Source: Nicotiana tabacum
Taxonomy: Eukaryota > Streptophyta > Magnoliopsida > Solanales > Solanaceae
Reading direction: 5' to 3'
DNA: 64,000 nucleotides
Assembly (NCBI RefSeq): GCF_000715075.1
Contig: NC_134094.1
Location: 79,274,120-79,338,119, forward strand
Part shown: positions 14,281-24,616 of the stretch, one piece after another
Numbering within the stretch: position 1 is the first letter of the stretch
Layout: every line of letters starts with the position of its first letter
Notes under the pieces: model-generated
Told to the model about the DNA's origin: nothing
The model's database searches: none
Seen by the model: only the letters and a program-made list of their open reading frames with translations
Translations under genes and position numbers: made by a program

Positions 14281-14288
14281 TATTTATA
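14281..14288 (-). promoter_or_regulatory. TATA box of hAT copy 1 transposase
   Basis: The minus strand reads CTATAAATACC here, about 255 bases upstream of the transposase ATG. Copy 2 has the same sequence at 53700-53710, about 270 bases upstream of its ATG. Position and conservation support a core promoter. Confidence 0.6.
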
Positions 14289-14553
14289 GTTGAAAATAGG
14301 GAAAAAATATAATTATAAAAAGTTTGGGATTAAAACAAATTTGGGGGGATTAAATGGCTATTTTATAAATAGCCGTTGGGATCGTTTGTCCCGCTAAGGG
14401 ACCAGACGGGCCCAAATCATAGGACCGGCCCACAAGATCGGACAGGCCCACTAAAACCGGGCCAAACGGTCCTGGCCCGTTTAGCCCGTTTGGCCCGCGG
14501 TCCCGGGACGGTCCCGGGCCTGGACCGGCCCACTTGCCACCCTTAGGGGCGAG

Positions 14554-16165
14554 GGAGTTAATGTGATAGAAACTAATGTGGAATGGGATCAGGAGGGATC
14601 CATCAGACTTATTCGAGAGGGGGATACTCCTAAAACATCTCGTGTCACCCTCTCGCCGATTGTGGTACAAACCCAGACACTGTTTGAGGTCGAGGTAGCT
14701 ACACCTTTCACTGTGATGGTATCTCAAACACCATCATATAAGTCTGATGCCATCCCATGGGATTATGTGGCAGAGGCAAGAAGATAAGGAAAATCCAAGA
14801 TGGAAGAGACAAGTGTTGCGCAAGGTATGACCAGAATAGGCATAGTTTATACACTTAAGAATCTTGGAGGAACAAGCAAAGAAACTACATCTAAGCCACT
14901 TGGCGTTGATATAGGCACTGATGATCATTGGATAAAGACACAGGTGAGGGAGTACTCTATTGTTGATCACCTGAACAAGACTCCAGCCCAGATATCCATC
15001 TTGTCGTTATTGCAAAATTCAGATGCGCACAAGAATGCCTTGATGAAAGTATTAATGAAGCTTATGTGTATACTGGTATCACTAGTGGGGAGATAGCAAA
15101 TATGGTAGGATAGGTACTGGAGAATCACTTTCCACGAAGATGAGCTACCGCCAGAAGGGTTGAGTCACAACAAAGCATTGCACAACACTGTGCAATTTGA
15201 AGACAAGTTCATTGCTAGGGTTATGATAGACGGGGGTTCGAGCCTAAACAAATGCTCGCTGACCACTTTGAAAAGATTGGGTAAAGGACTACATGAGACA
15301 CGGATGGGAAGCATGAATGTGAAGGCATTCGATGGATCTCAGAGAGACACTACTAGAGAAATCAACATTGATCTGCAGATGGGCCTGACCTGGTTCGACG
15401 TCCGCCATATACAACTTGTTATTGGGATGACTATGGATACATACAGCTGGGGAAATCGCTTCTACTTTGCACCAAGCTGTGAAATTCGAGTGGAATCATC
15501 AAGAGGTGATCATTCATAGAGATGGAAGCAACCCTATCTACACCAACCAGACTGTGCCAGTCGTCAAAAATATGAGGAAATTAGGATGAGAAACATACCA
15601 CCACATTGAGCGAGTAAATGCAATTGAGAAGGATCGATGGTTAAGCAACAATATAGAAAGCATACTGATATGGTTGGGGTATGAACAAGGCAAGGGTCTT
15701 GGCCGAAAGCTCCAGGGGATCACAGAACTAATACGATCGCAATATCATGGCACAACCTTTGGTCTCAGGTATGAAAACACTGTGCAAGAATACCAGGATT
15801 GGACGCCATTGTGGCATACCGATTACTACCCATTGGAACAACCCATACCACCGCTGCACCAAACATTCTTCCAGACTGATGTAATCTAGGGATCCGAGGA
15901 AGATGAGGTTTTAGCCGATATGAGGAAGATGTTTCTGGACAAGGAAGACATGGACTATAGTGCAATCTTAGAGGAGGAGGAGGAGGAGGAGGAGGAGGAG
16001 GAAGACCTTACCATTCAGACAATGGGAGAAGGAACCGTTCTCAAGAACTGGACTGTTGCACCATCCCGGGTCGCCGAGTACCTGGGTAGCCTTGGCAGAA
16101 TTAGCATGATTTGTTTTAAAATTGTTTTTGGACATTTAAGACATTTTCAGTATTTTGTTTTTTGA
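14554..16165 (+). pseudogene. Ogre protease region with G-patch (broken)
   Basis: Continues the Ogre polyprotein after the hAT insertion. A linker (14563-15096) leads to an aspartic protease around 15160-15519 with active-site motif MIDGGSS. A G-patch motif GYEQGKGLGRKLQGI (about 15677-15721) follows; a G-patch between protease and RT is common in Tat-lineage elements. Downstream, a GAG trinucleotide run (about 15973-16004) encodes a stretch of glutamates. Stops and frame changes separate the parts. The protease would cleave the polyprotein in the particle; the G-patch presumably binds RNA (inference). Confidence 0.8.
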
Positions 16166-17878
16166 AATATTTACTCGAGCCATCGAGTCGTACTTGTTGA
16201 AAATTTTAAGTTTTATTAATGCAATATTGCTTTTTGTTTATTTATTATTGTCTTTCTACATTCTTTTCAGCATAATTATTACATATCCTGATGAACCTAC
16301 AACTGTGACATGTAATGAGACAATGCAACATAAGAAAAGTGATTCGGAAGATTTGGAAGATGATATAATACCTGAGGAAATTGTCAAAGAAGTAGAGAAT
16401 TTTGAGAACAAACCAAAGTTCAATTGGGAAGAAACTGAGGCAGTTAACGTAGGTGATTCCAAAACGGACAAGGAAACTCGCATAAGCATTCATCTAACAC
16501 CATCAGAGAAGGAAGAGGACATCAGGTTTCTAAAAGAGTATGAAGATATTTTTGCACGATCATATGATGACATGACGGGGTTAAGCACATCCATAGTGTC
16601 TCACAAGCTACCTACCAACCCCATGTGTCCACCGGTAAAATAGAAGCTCAGGAAATTGAAGCTGGATATGAGTCTGAAGATAAAGGAAGAGGTTACCAAG
16701 CAAATCAAAGCCAAGTTCCTTCGAGTGGTTAAAAACCCAATCTGGCTAGCCAACATTGTGACAATTCCAAAGAAGGATGGGAAAGGTAGGGTGTGTGTTG
16801 ACTATCGAGATCTTAACAGAGCAAGACCTAAGGACGATTTCTCATTGCCTAACATACACATACTAATCGACAATTATGCCAAGAATGAACTCCAATCCTT
16901 TGTGGATTGCTTTGCAGGATACCACCAGATTTGAATGGACGAAGAGGATGTTGAAAAGACACCATTTATCACGCCATGGGGGATATATTGTTACAAAATG
17001 ATGACATTCAATTTAAAGAACTTTGGGGCTACTTACATGAGGGCCATGATGACTCTTTTCCATGACATGATACACAAGGAAATAGAGGTGTACGTGGATG
17101 ATGTTATCATCAAATCTAAGAGAAGTTCATATCACATAGCAGACTTGAAGAAGTTCTTCGACTAACTTCGAAAGTACAATCTAAAGCTAAATCCTGCAAA
17201 GTGTGCTTTTGGAGTCCCTGCTAGGAAATTGCTAGGCTTCATCGTCAGTCACCGCAGTACTGAGCTAGACCCGTCAAAAATCAAAGTTATTCAGGACTTG
17301 CCACCGCCAAAGAACAAGAAGGTTGTGATGAGTTTTCTGGGATGCCTCAATTATATTAGTCGTTTGATAGCATAGTCAACGGTGATATGTGAGCCGATTT
17401 TCAAAATGCTGGGGAAATATGTTGCGGCGAGTTGGACCGAAGAATGTCAAAAGGCTTTTGACAAAATCAATGAGTACTTGTCTAAGCCGCCCGTGTTGGT
17501 CCCGCCAAAGCCAGGAAGATCTTTGATGTAGTATCTATCTGTGTTGGATAGAGCTTTTGGTTGCGTCCTCGGGCAACATGATGAATCCGGGAGAAAAGAG
17601 CAAGCGATATAGCATCCGAGTAAGAAGTTCACACCTTACGAGGCCCGGTACTCTTTGATAGAGAGCACTTGTTGTGCTTTGACATGGATAGCCCAGAAGT
17701 TGAGACATTATTTTTGTGCATACACCACGTATCTCATAGCAAGGATGGATCCACTAAAATACATCTTTTAGAAACTCATGCCTATGGGTAAGTTAGCAAA
17801 GTGGCATATATTGGTAAGTGAGTTCGACATCATCTATGTGACTTAGAAGGTGGTCAAGGGTCAAGTATTGGATGATCA
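16166..17878 (+). pseudogene. Ogre reverse transcriptase and first RNase H (broken)
   Basis: RT: 16656-16934 has LANIVTIPKKDGKGRVCVDY, and 16935-17165 has the catalytic motif YVDD at 17091-17102, so the active-site aspartates survive. The thumb and connection follow out of frame (AKCAFGV, then KLLGFIVS). From about 17440 a Ty3/gypsy RNase H domain follows with several stops (TAG near 17528, TAG near 17610, TAG near 17770, TAG near 17845). The frame stops at 17878, where a solo LTR is inserted, and resumes at 20610. The upstream acidic stretch 16290-16640 is the protease-RT linker. Confidence 0.88.
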
Positions 17879-18192
17879 TGTAACGACCCGACTTGTCATT
17901 TTGAGTAATTACTCTCCTTTCAACTATTTGAAGTTTCGAATAACTTCCTACGAGATATTATGACTTGTACACAAAATTTGAGTTCATTCCGGATTGATTT
18001 TCTATGTTTCGATGTCGATTCTTCAAGAATATGTGGTATCACATCAATCAAATGAGCTCCAAATTCAGTTTTGATTGAATTATTAGATCCGTATTGAAAT
18101 TATGGAGCCATAGCAAAAAGAATCGTTGAATTCGGACATCGTATGAGAGAGTTATGCCCATTTTCGTATCGGAGGAGATTTCTCGTCGCCGC

Positions 18193-18314
18193 GAGCGCCC
18201 AGGGTAGCGTGGGGCACTAGCCCTAGCACTGGAAATTTTTGGGTACTGGAAACTGCGCCACAGGCAGCGCCCCACGCTACCTGTGACGCCCGAAACATCT
18301 GAGGGTCTATAAAA
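18193..18314 (+). promoter_or_regulatory. GC-rich hairpin cassette and TATA box in the solo LTR
   Basis: A GC-rich block (18193-18294) contains GTAGCGTGGGGC (18204-18215) and its perfect complement (18269-18280). It also has a local hairpin at 18259-18285 with arms CACAGG and CCTGTG plus AGCG/CGCT and a CCCCA loop. TATAAAA follows at 18308. A homologous cassette is at 61935-62036 in an unrelated LTR. Confidence 0.65.
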
Positions 18315-19272
18315 CGGGTTTTTTGACCATTTTTGACAAAAATAGAGTTGGGGAGCTCGGTTTAGGCGATTTTTGGGCGATTTTCATGGGAAAACATTGG
18401 GGTAAGTATTCCTTATCCTATATTGATTATATTTGATGATTCCATATTCATTTACATCATGAATTTATGGAAGAAAAATCTGTTTTTTTGTAAAATCTTC
18501 CAAAAATGTAAAATGAAGATTTGAAGGTCAATCCGATGTCGGAATTTGATAATTTTTGTATGGTTGGACTCGTATCGGAACGGGTGTTCAGATTTTGTAA
18601 CTTTTGTCGGGTTCCGAGACGTGGGTCCCATGGGCTATTTTTGAGCTAAATTTCGGATTTTTATAAAAATTAGCATGTTCATATGGAATTGATTCCTATA
18701 CCTCGTGTTGATTGTATCGAATTATTTTGACTAAGATTCAAGGTGTTTGGAGGCCGAATCACGAGGAAAAGGTTTATTGGAATAGAGAATTTGCTTGGAT
18801 TGAGGTAAGTAACTCTTCTAATCTTGGAGTTGAGGGTATGAACCCTGAATATATGTATTTTGTGAATTGTTGGGAGGTGACGCACATGCTAGGTGACGGG
18901 CGTGTGGGCGTGCACTATAGAAATTGTGACATAATTGTTTATGTGGAATATTATAGTTAAATAACCTTGGTATTTTTCATGCGGTGTTATGTGTTAAAGA
19001 AATTGATCTGAAAAGCATATTACAAATCATGTTGAGGCTATGTGCCAGTATTATTGGGACCCACAGAGGTCATATCGCTGTGAATTATTGTGTTAAATTG
19101 AAAAGTCACACTCAGTCATATTCATTTCATTACATATCATAACTCAGTTTTATGACTCCATTTTGATGCATATAAATGTTTTGGGCCGAATGCCCTGTTT
19201 TACTGAGATGCCCGAGTGGCTTGAGAGGTTTATGACTAAGTGAGGCCGAGGGCCTGATTTTTATATTGCATA

Positions 19273-19386
19273 TTTATGGGATCGGGCTGCACGCCGCAGC
19301 ATGTTGCACATTTATGGGATCGGGCTGCACGCCGCAGCATGTTGCATATTCATAGGATCGGGCTGCACGCCGCAGCATGTTTGATA
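19273..19386 (+). repeat. 38-bp tandem repeat, three copies
   Basis: Units start at 19273, 19311 and 19349 and share GATCGGGCTGCACGCCGCAG. They lie inside the solo LTR downstream of its presumed transcription start. Minus-strand ORFs across this region are by-products of the repeat. Confidence 0.9.
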
Positions 19387-19582
19387 TCGGCCGAGGGCCT
19401 GATTTGTGAGGATGAGTGTAGATCGGGGCTGCCCGCCTGTAGCATACCTGAGTGATTTATGCCATGATTTGGCTTGATATAGCGCTTGGGATGAAGGATC
19501 CCCTCCGGAGTCTGTACACACCCCCAGTGAGCGCAGGTACCTACTGAGTGTGAGTGCCGAGTGACGAGTGACTGGGAGGCAT

Positions 19583-19732
19583 GAGTGATTGTGAGGTATG
19601 CCCGAGTGGCAAGAGTGATTGTGAGGTATGCCCGAGTGGCAAGAGTGATTGTGAGGTATGCCCGAGTGGCAAGAGTGACTGTGAGGTTTGCCCGAGTGGC
19701 ACGAGTGACTGTGAGGTTTGCCCGAGGTGCTG
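19583..19732 (+). repeat. 30-bp tandem repeat, five copies
   Basis: Units start at 19583, 19613, 19643, 19673 and 19703, each containing GTGAGGTATGCCCGAGTGGC with few changes. The period is a multiple of three, so it produces spurious repetitive ORFs on the minus strand. Confidence 0.92.
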
Positions 19733-20549
19733 TATATGAGTGATGTTCTTCCCGAGGGGCTGTTTATGATTTTTATCATTGAGTTGAATTGCATTGGCAT
19801 GCACACATGACATACAGGCATAGAGATGTATTTTTCCTCATGCTGTACAACATCACATCATTCATGAGTTTTCACACATTGTTGACAGATGGGCATAGTG
19901 ATGCATTTGTTTTACACGGGTTATCCGGAAGGAAAATGAAATATATTATTTATTATTGAGAATATTTTTGGAGAAATTATTGTTTTCAAACTATTTATAT
20001 TATTGGAATCTTCGGCAAACGATTTGGGTTTTCACTGAGATATTTGGAAGGAAGAACTATAATTTTTGAAATCATTATTTGGCTGAGTATTTTATTCCTG
20101 AGTTATTTCTAGTATTATTTGCTTTATGTTGTTATGGATTGTTGTGTACTATTTGTTGTGGACCCGACCTTGGTAGAAGCTCGTCACTACTTTTAACCTA
20201 CGGCTAGGTTTGTTACTTACTCAGTACATGGGGTCGGTTGTACTGATACTACACTTCTGCACATTGCGTGCAGATGTTGGCTGTTGTTGTTGCTGTGCTC
20301 GATGGTTGTGGGACTTGAAGATGTACCTGCGTTCCTGTTGTAGCTACCTCTTGTTCAGGGTAGCCTTAGATTTATAAAAGCTCTGTTTATGTAATATTCA
20401 AACAGACTATGTATTTATTTCATTTTCGCTTTGTATACTCTATTCTTAGAAGCTCATGATTTGTACTACTGGTTCTTGGGGAGATGTATCAGTTTTAGAT
20501 AATTTTCTTTTAATAATTTCATTAGAATTGGATAGTTGGAAATTGGCTT

Positions 20550-20581
20550 ACCTAACAGGTTGGGTTAGGTGCTATCACGAC
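20550..20581 (+). promoter_or_regulatory. LTR-end hairpin plus GCTATCACGAC box (solo LTR)
   Basis: ACCTAAC (20550-20556) pairs with GTTAGGT (20564-20570), a 7-bp stem, followed directly by GCTATCACGAC (20571-20581). It is the same architecture as at 255-284 and 42953-42984 with different stem bases. Confidence 0.55.
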
Positions 20582-20604
20582 TAATAGGATTTTGGGTCGT
20601 GACA

Positions 20605-21125
20605 GATCACCTGGTAGAGAATCCCGTGGATGGATAATAAGAACCATTGAAGACATATTTTCCCGACGAGGAAGTGTCGTTTGTAGGCGAAGATATTGCC
20701 GAGGTGTATTATGGTTGGAGGATGTTTTTCGATGGAGCAGCCAACTTCAAGGGAGTGTACATCGGAGTTGTTTTAGTATCATAAATCGGTCAACATTATC
20801 CGATATTCGCAAAGCTCAGGTTCCCATGTACCAACAATATGGAAGAATATGAGGCTTGCATCTTGGGACTCAAATTGGCCATCAACATGAATGTTCGGGA
20901 GTTGCTGGTAATCGGAGATTCAGATCTATTGGTACACCAAGTACTAAGAGAATGGGCTACCAAGAACACTAAAATATTTCCATACCTACATTGTGTTCAA
21001 GATTTGATTAAGAGGTTCACGAAGATAGAATTCAAACATGTTCCAAGGATTTAGAATGAGTTCGCAGATGTATTGGCTACCTTGTATTCCATGATACAAC
21101 ATCCAGACAAGAATTTCATCAATCA
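20605..21125 (+). pseudogene. Ogre second RNase H (archaeal-like RNase H domain)
   Basis: Directly after the solo LTR the polyprotein continues into a second RNase H-like domain: FFDGAANFKG (about 20720-20760), NMEEYEACILGLKLA (about 20838-20880), VIGDSDLLVHQ (about 20908-20940), then ADVLATL near 21065. A second RNase H between the retroviral one and integrase is a known trait of Tat/Ogre elements. D and E catalytic positions are visible, but one frame change and a TAG near 21052 break it. It would help remove RNA from the RNA/DNA hybrid during plus-strand synthesis. Confidence 0.82.
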
Positions 21126-21129
21126 TATT

Positions 21130-22390
21130 CTGATTGAGATTCATAAGTAGCCACCTTATTGTGCTCATGTTGAAGAAGAATTTGACGGAAATCCATGGTT
21201 CCACGATATCAAGGAGTATTTAGATAAAGGAGAATGCCCAGAGAATGCTACACACACTCAGAATCGTACGCTCCGAAGATTGGTCAACCACTTCTTTCAG
21301 AGCGGAGGAATTATGTATAGAAGGACTCCTGACTTGGGGTCGCTGCGATGTGTCGATGCCAAGGAGGCATCTAGATTGCTCAAAGAAATACACGCCGGAA
21401 CCTGCGGACCTCGTATGAACGGGTTCGTTTTGGCCAAGAAGATATTAAGGGTAGGGTATTTCTGTATGACTATGCAGAAAGATTGCATGAAGTATGTACA
21501 GAAGTGCCACCAATTCAAGGTACATGATATGATTCGAGTGCCGCCCAACGAATTCAATGCAATGAGTTCATCCTGACCTTTCTCTTCTTGGGGCATGGAT
21601 GTCATCAGACCAATTGAATTTGATGTTTCAAACGAACATATGTTCATTTTGGTGGCTATAGATTACTTCACAAAATGGGTTGAAGCCGCTTCCTATAAGG
21701 TTGTGACTAAGAAAGTCGTAGCATATTTCGTTTGGGATCGTATTATTTGTCGATTTGGAGTACCTGAGTCAATCATTACCGATAATGCCGCCAATTTCAA
21801 CAGTGATCTGATGAAAGCCATGTATGAAACATTTAATATCAAGCACCAGAATTCTACAGCGTACAGGCCACAGATGAATGGAGACGAAGAATCCGCCAGC
21901 AAGAACATCAAGAAGATATTAAGGAAGATGATGGACAACTACAATCAATGGCATGAAAGGTACAATATTCTTTGCTTGGGTACCGCACCACAGTTTGTAC
22001 GTCAACTGGGGCAACACCTTATTTACTATTCTACGGTACTGAAGTCGTTATACCCGCCGAGGTGGAGATTCCTTCCCTAAGAATCATACAGGAGGCCAAA
22101 CTCAACGATGCGAAATGGATACGGGGCCGGTATGTGCAACTGGCTCTTATTGACGGTGAGAGGATCAACGCAGTGTGTCATGGTCAACTCTAACAAAATA
22201 TAATGGCAAGGGTTTTCAATAAAAAGGTTAGATCGATACAATTCACACCGGGGAAGTTGGTGTTGAAACGAATCTTCCCGCATCAGGACGAAGCAAAAGG
22301 GAAATTCTCACCTAATTGGCAAGGCCCTTACATGGTTCACCGAGTACTGACAGGAGAAGCGCTTATACTCGCGGAGATAGATGGATAAAT
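21130..22390 (+). pseudogene. Ogre integrase (broken)
   Basis: Inserts the cDNA copy into the genome. The N-terminal zinc-binding part (about 21370-21520) has HAGTCGPR and CMKYVQKCH; the second histidine position is arginine, so the HHCC site is damaged. A TGA at 21574 separates it from the core. The catalytic core is at 21595-21950: first Asp in GMDVIRP, second Asp in ITDNAANF (about 21776), Glu in DEESASKN (about 21886), so the DDE triad is recognisable. A frame change near 21970 leads to YRTTVCTSTGATPY and the C-terminal domain ending near 22388 (PNWQGPYMVHRVL). Confidence 0.88.
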
Positions 22391-23090
22391 ATGGCAAAAA
22401 CCTATCAATTTGGATGCAGTCAAAAGATATTATGTTTAAGATTATGTTTGCACTTTCTCTTTGATGTAGTGAACTATGCTTGACCTGATTCCCATTTAAG
22501 AGGGAATACGTAGGCAGTCCTGTAGGTTCGGTCACATCATAATAAAATCTTCATTGCCCTCTATGGTCAGGAACTGGGGCAAGATTTCGAGTTTTGTCAA
22601 TCTTATTAAGTCAAAGATCGCCAAGAAGTGTATCACCAGAAGTATGCATTAAACTGGGGAAGAATTTTGAGGAGGGTCCTCAAAATTCCGAGTTGAGGAG
22701 GTTGAAATGTCTCAAAGCGTGTCACAATCCCAGATTCGACAAAATTAGTTATTTTATGCACCATCACATATTTTGAATAACTACATGTTTCACAAATGAT
22801 TTATCACAAGTGCATATTTTCGAAAATTTCATTTCTATAGTAGCTAGGTGTTACCCATGATGGCTCGAACAAGGCAGCAAGACAAGGAGCAAAGGCAAAA
22901 TGAAGAATCAAAGGCACGAACCAACCTTTCCCCTAAAAACTCAAAAAAAAAACTCACGATTTTTCTTTGGATGCAGGCATAACCGACATGACAAGCATGT
23001 CCACAAACACAACAAGAATGCTATCTCCACTGATAGAAGTCACCAAGTACAAATGCATCAAGATAAGAATCACTTTATTTCTCATATTTA
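22391..23090 (+). other. Ogre 3' untranslated region, proximal part
   Basis: No coding signal. It contains a box (22471-22533) running GAACTA...CTGATTCCC...TACGTAGGCAG...GGTTCGGTC, repeated with changes at 24442-24509 on the far side of the tandem repeats. The part CCTGATTCCC...GGGAATACG can fold into a short hairpin. Confidence 0.6.
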
Positions 23091-23094
23091 ATCT

Positions 23095-23780
23095 TCACCT
23101 TTCTCTGTATGAGGCTAAAACCTGCCTCCATTATTGCATAGGGCTAAGCAATGCCCTCATCATGGCATAAGGCTAAACAATACCTTCATTATTGCATAGG
23201 GCTAAGCATTTCCCTCATTATTTGCATAGGGCTAAGCACTGCCCTCATCATTGCATAAGGCTAAGCACTGCCTTTCTCCGCGTACGGCTAAGCATTGCCC
23301 TCATTCATTGCATGAGACTAAGCACTGTCTCTATCATATTGCATGAGGCTAAGCACTACCTTTCTCTGCATAGGGCTAAGCACTGCCCTCATTCATTGCA
23401 TGAGGTTAAGCATTGCCTCCATCACATTTCATGAGGCTAAGCACTGCCTCCATTATTGCATGAGACTAAGCACTGTCTCCATCATATTGCACGAGGCTAA
23501 GCACTGTCTTCCCTTGCATTAAACTAAGCACTGTCTCCATTACATTGCACGAGGCTAAGTATTGCCTCCATTATTACATAAGGCTACCGATGCCTTCCCT
23601 TACATGAGACTAAGCACTATCTCCATTACCTTACATGAGGCTAAGCATTGCCTCCATTATTGCATAAGGCTAAATGTTGCCTTCCTCTGCATAGGGCTAA
23701 ACACTTCCCCATCACATACAAGGCTAAGCGCTGCCTTGTCTCGTTCTCACATACAACTGAGCATCAGCTGTTCCCACTAT
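23095..23780 (+). repeat. Degenerate ~30-bp tandem repeat array in the Ogre 3' UTR
   Basis: About 22 copies of a unit like TGCATGAGGCTAAGCACTGC plus a short CTCCAT-type spacer, period about 29-30 bases, from about 23110 to 23735. The ORFs rich in H, K and C here (23192-23434, 23562-23822) are by-products. Tandem arrays in the 3' UTR are a known Ogre/Tat feature and have given rise to satellite DNA in other plants. Confidence 0.9.
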
Positions 23781-23799
23781 GAAACGATCGATATCTCTG

Positions 23800-24090
23800 C
23801 ATCTTTGCATTTCATGGCCTGAAACATCGCCACATTGTTCGAATGCGTCATAGTCTGAAGGCACCATCCTCATAGCCCGAAGATATCATGCCATGGCCTG
23901 AGGATATCTTCAAACTACACATCATTATTCAAAGGCGTCATAGTCTAGAGGCACCCTCCTCATGGCACGAGGACACTATTTCATGGCCTACAAATCTCGT
24001 ATCATACGATTCATGGCCCAGGACGTCATGGTCTAAGGACATCATTTTCATCATCCAAAGACAACACTCATGGTCCGAAGGGAATTTGCA
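23800..24090 (+). repeat. Second, irregular repeat block in the Ogre 3' UTR
   Basis: Imperfect repetition of CATGGCCTGAGGA / CATAGTCTGAAGGCACC units, the longest pair being GTCATAGTCTGAAGGCACC (about 23848) and GTCATAGTCTAGAGGCACC (about 23937). It differs in sequence from the preceding array. Confidence 0.65.
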
Positions 24091-24603
24091 TCATGTTTAA
24101 TGTTTCGCAATAACCCTATATATTCGCGTGCATCGTGTCTTAAGTTTTGCAGGTGATGCAGGAGGTAACCGTTCTACAAACAAGAGCAATTCTCGCTTCG
24201 GTTTCTATTCACAATGTTCACATCCTTTGACTATCTCAAACATAACCAACGACCGGTAATTGATTACTCTTTATTCCGTAACCGCCCAATTATCTCGGAT
24301 ATATGCAACATTCAAATTCGCATTCATAGCTCCATCCGAAATTATCCGTAACTCACGACACTATCCTATCGAAAAGATCCTTTTCGAAACACACGACCAC
24401 TCTTATAACAACCCCATCAAATTCGTTCGTCGTTGGATCTAGAACTACACGCGGCCTGATTCCCGTAACACCAGGGATATGTAGGCAACTCAAGAACTAG
24501 GGTTCGGTCCTCAATTTTTTTTTAAAAAACACATCATCTCAATAATTTCGGACAAAATTGGTCATTATTTTCTTTACCCGACAACTCTTTCATCATTCTC
24601 GGG

Positions 24604-24616
24604 TAAATAGGGCAGA
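24604..24616 (+). other. Polypurine tract of the Ogre element
   Basis: TAAATAGGGCAGA immediately precedes the 3' LTR. It is only partly purine but in the correct place to prime plus-strand DNA. Confidence 0.55.

Larger units (their letters stand above)
17879..20604 (+). mobile_element. Solo LTR of a chromovirus-type Ty3/gypsy element
   Basis: 2726 bp starting TGTAACGACCC and ending GGGTCGTGACA, so the ends are an 11-bp inverted repeat with one mismatch. It is flanked by a perfect 5-bp target duplication GATCA (17874-17878 and 20605-20609). No internal domain is present, so the element was lost by LTR-LTR recombination. Removing it restores the Ogre reading frame between the two RNase H domains. 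TATAAAA at 18308-18314 is the likely core promoter, with a GC-rich hairpin cassette just upstream. Tandem repeats lie at 19273-19386 and 19583-19732. Confidence 0.95.

Noticed and set aside
19312..19821. 169-codon minus-strand frame with repeated HSCHSGIPHN
   Set aside because: It is a reading of the 30-bp tandem repeat in the solo LTR; the period is a multiple of three.
23095..23780. Regularly spaced repeats that could recall a CRISPR array
   Set aside because: Units are contiguous and degenerate with no unique spacers, in a plant retrotransposon 3' UTR.
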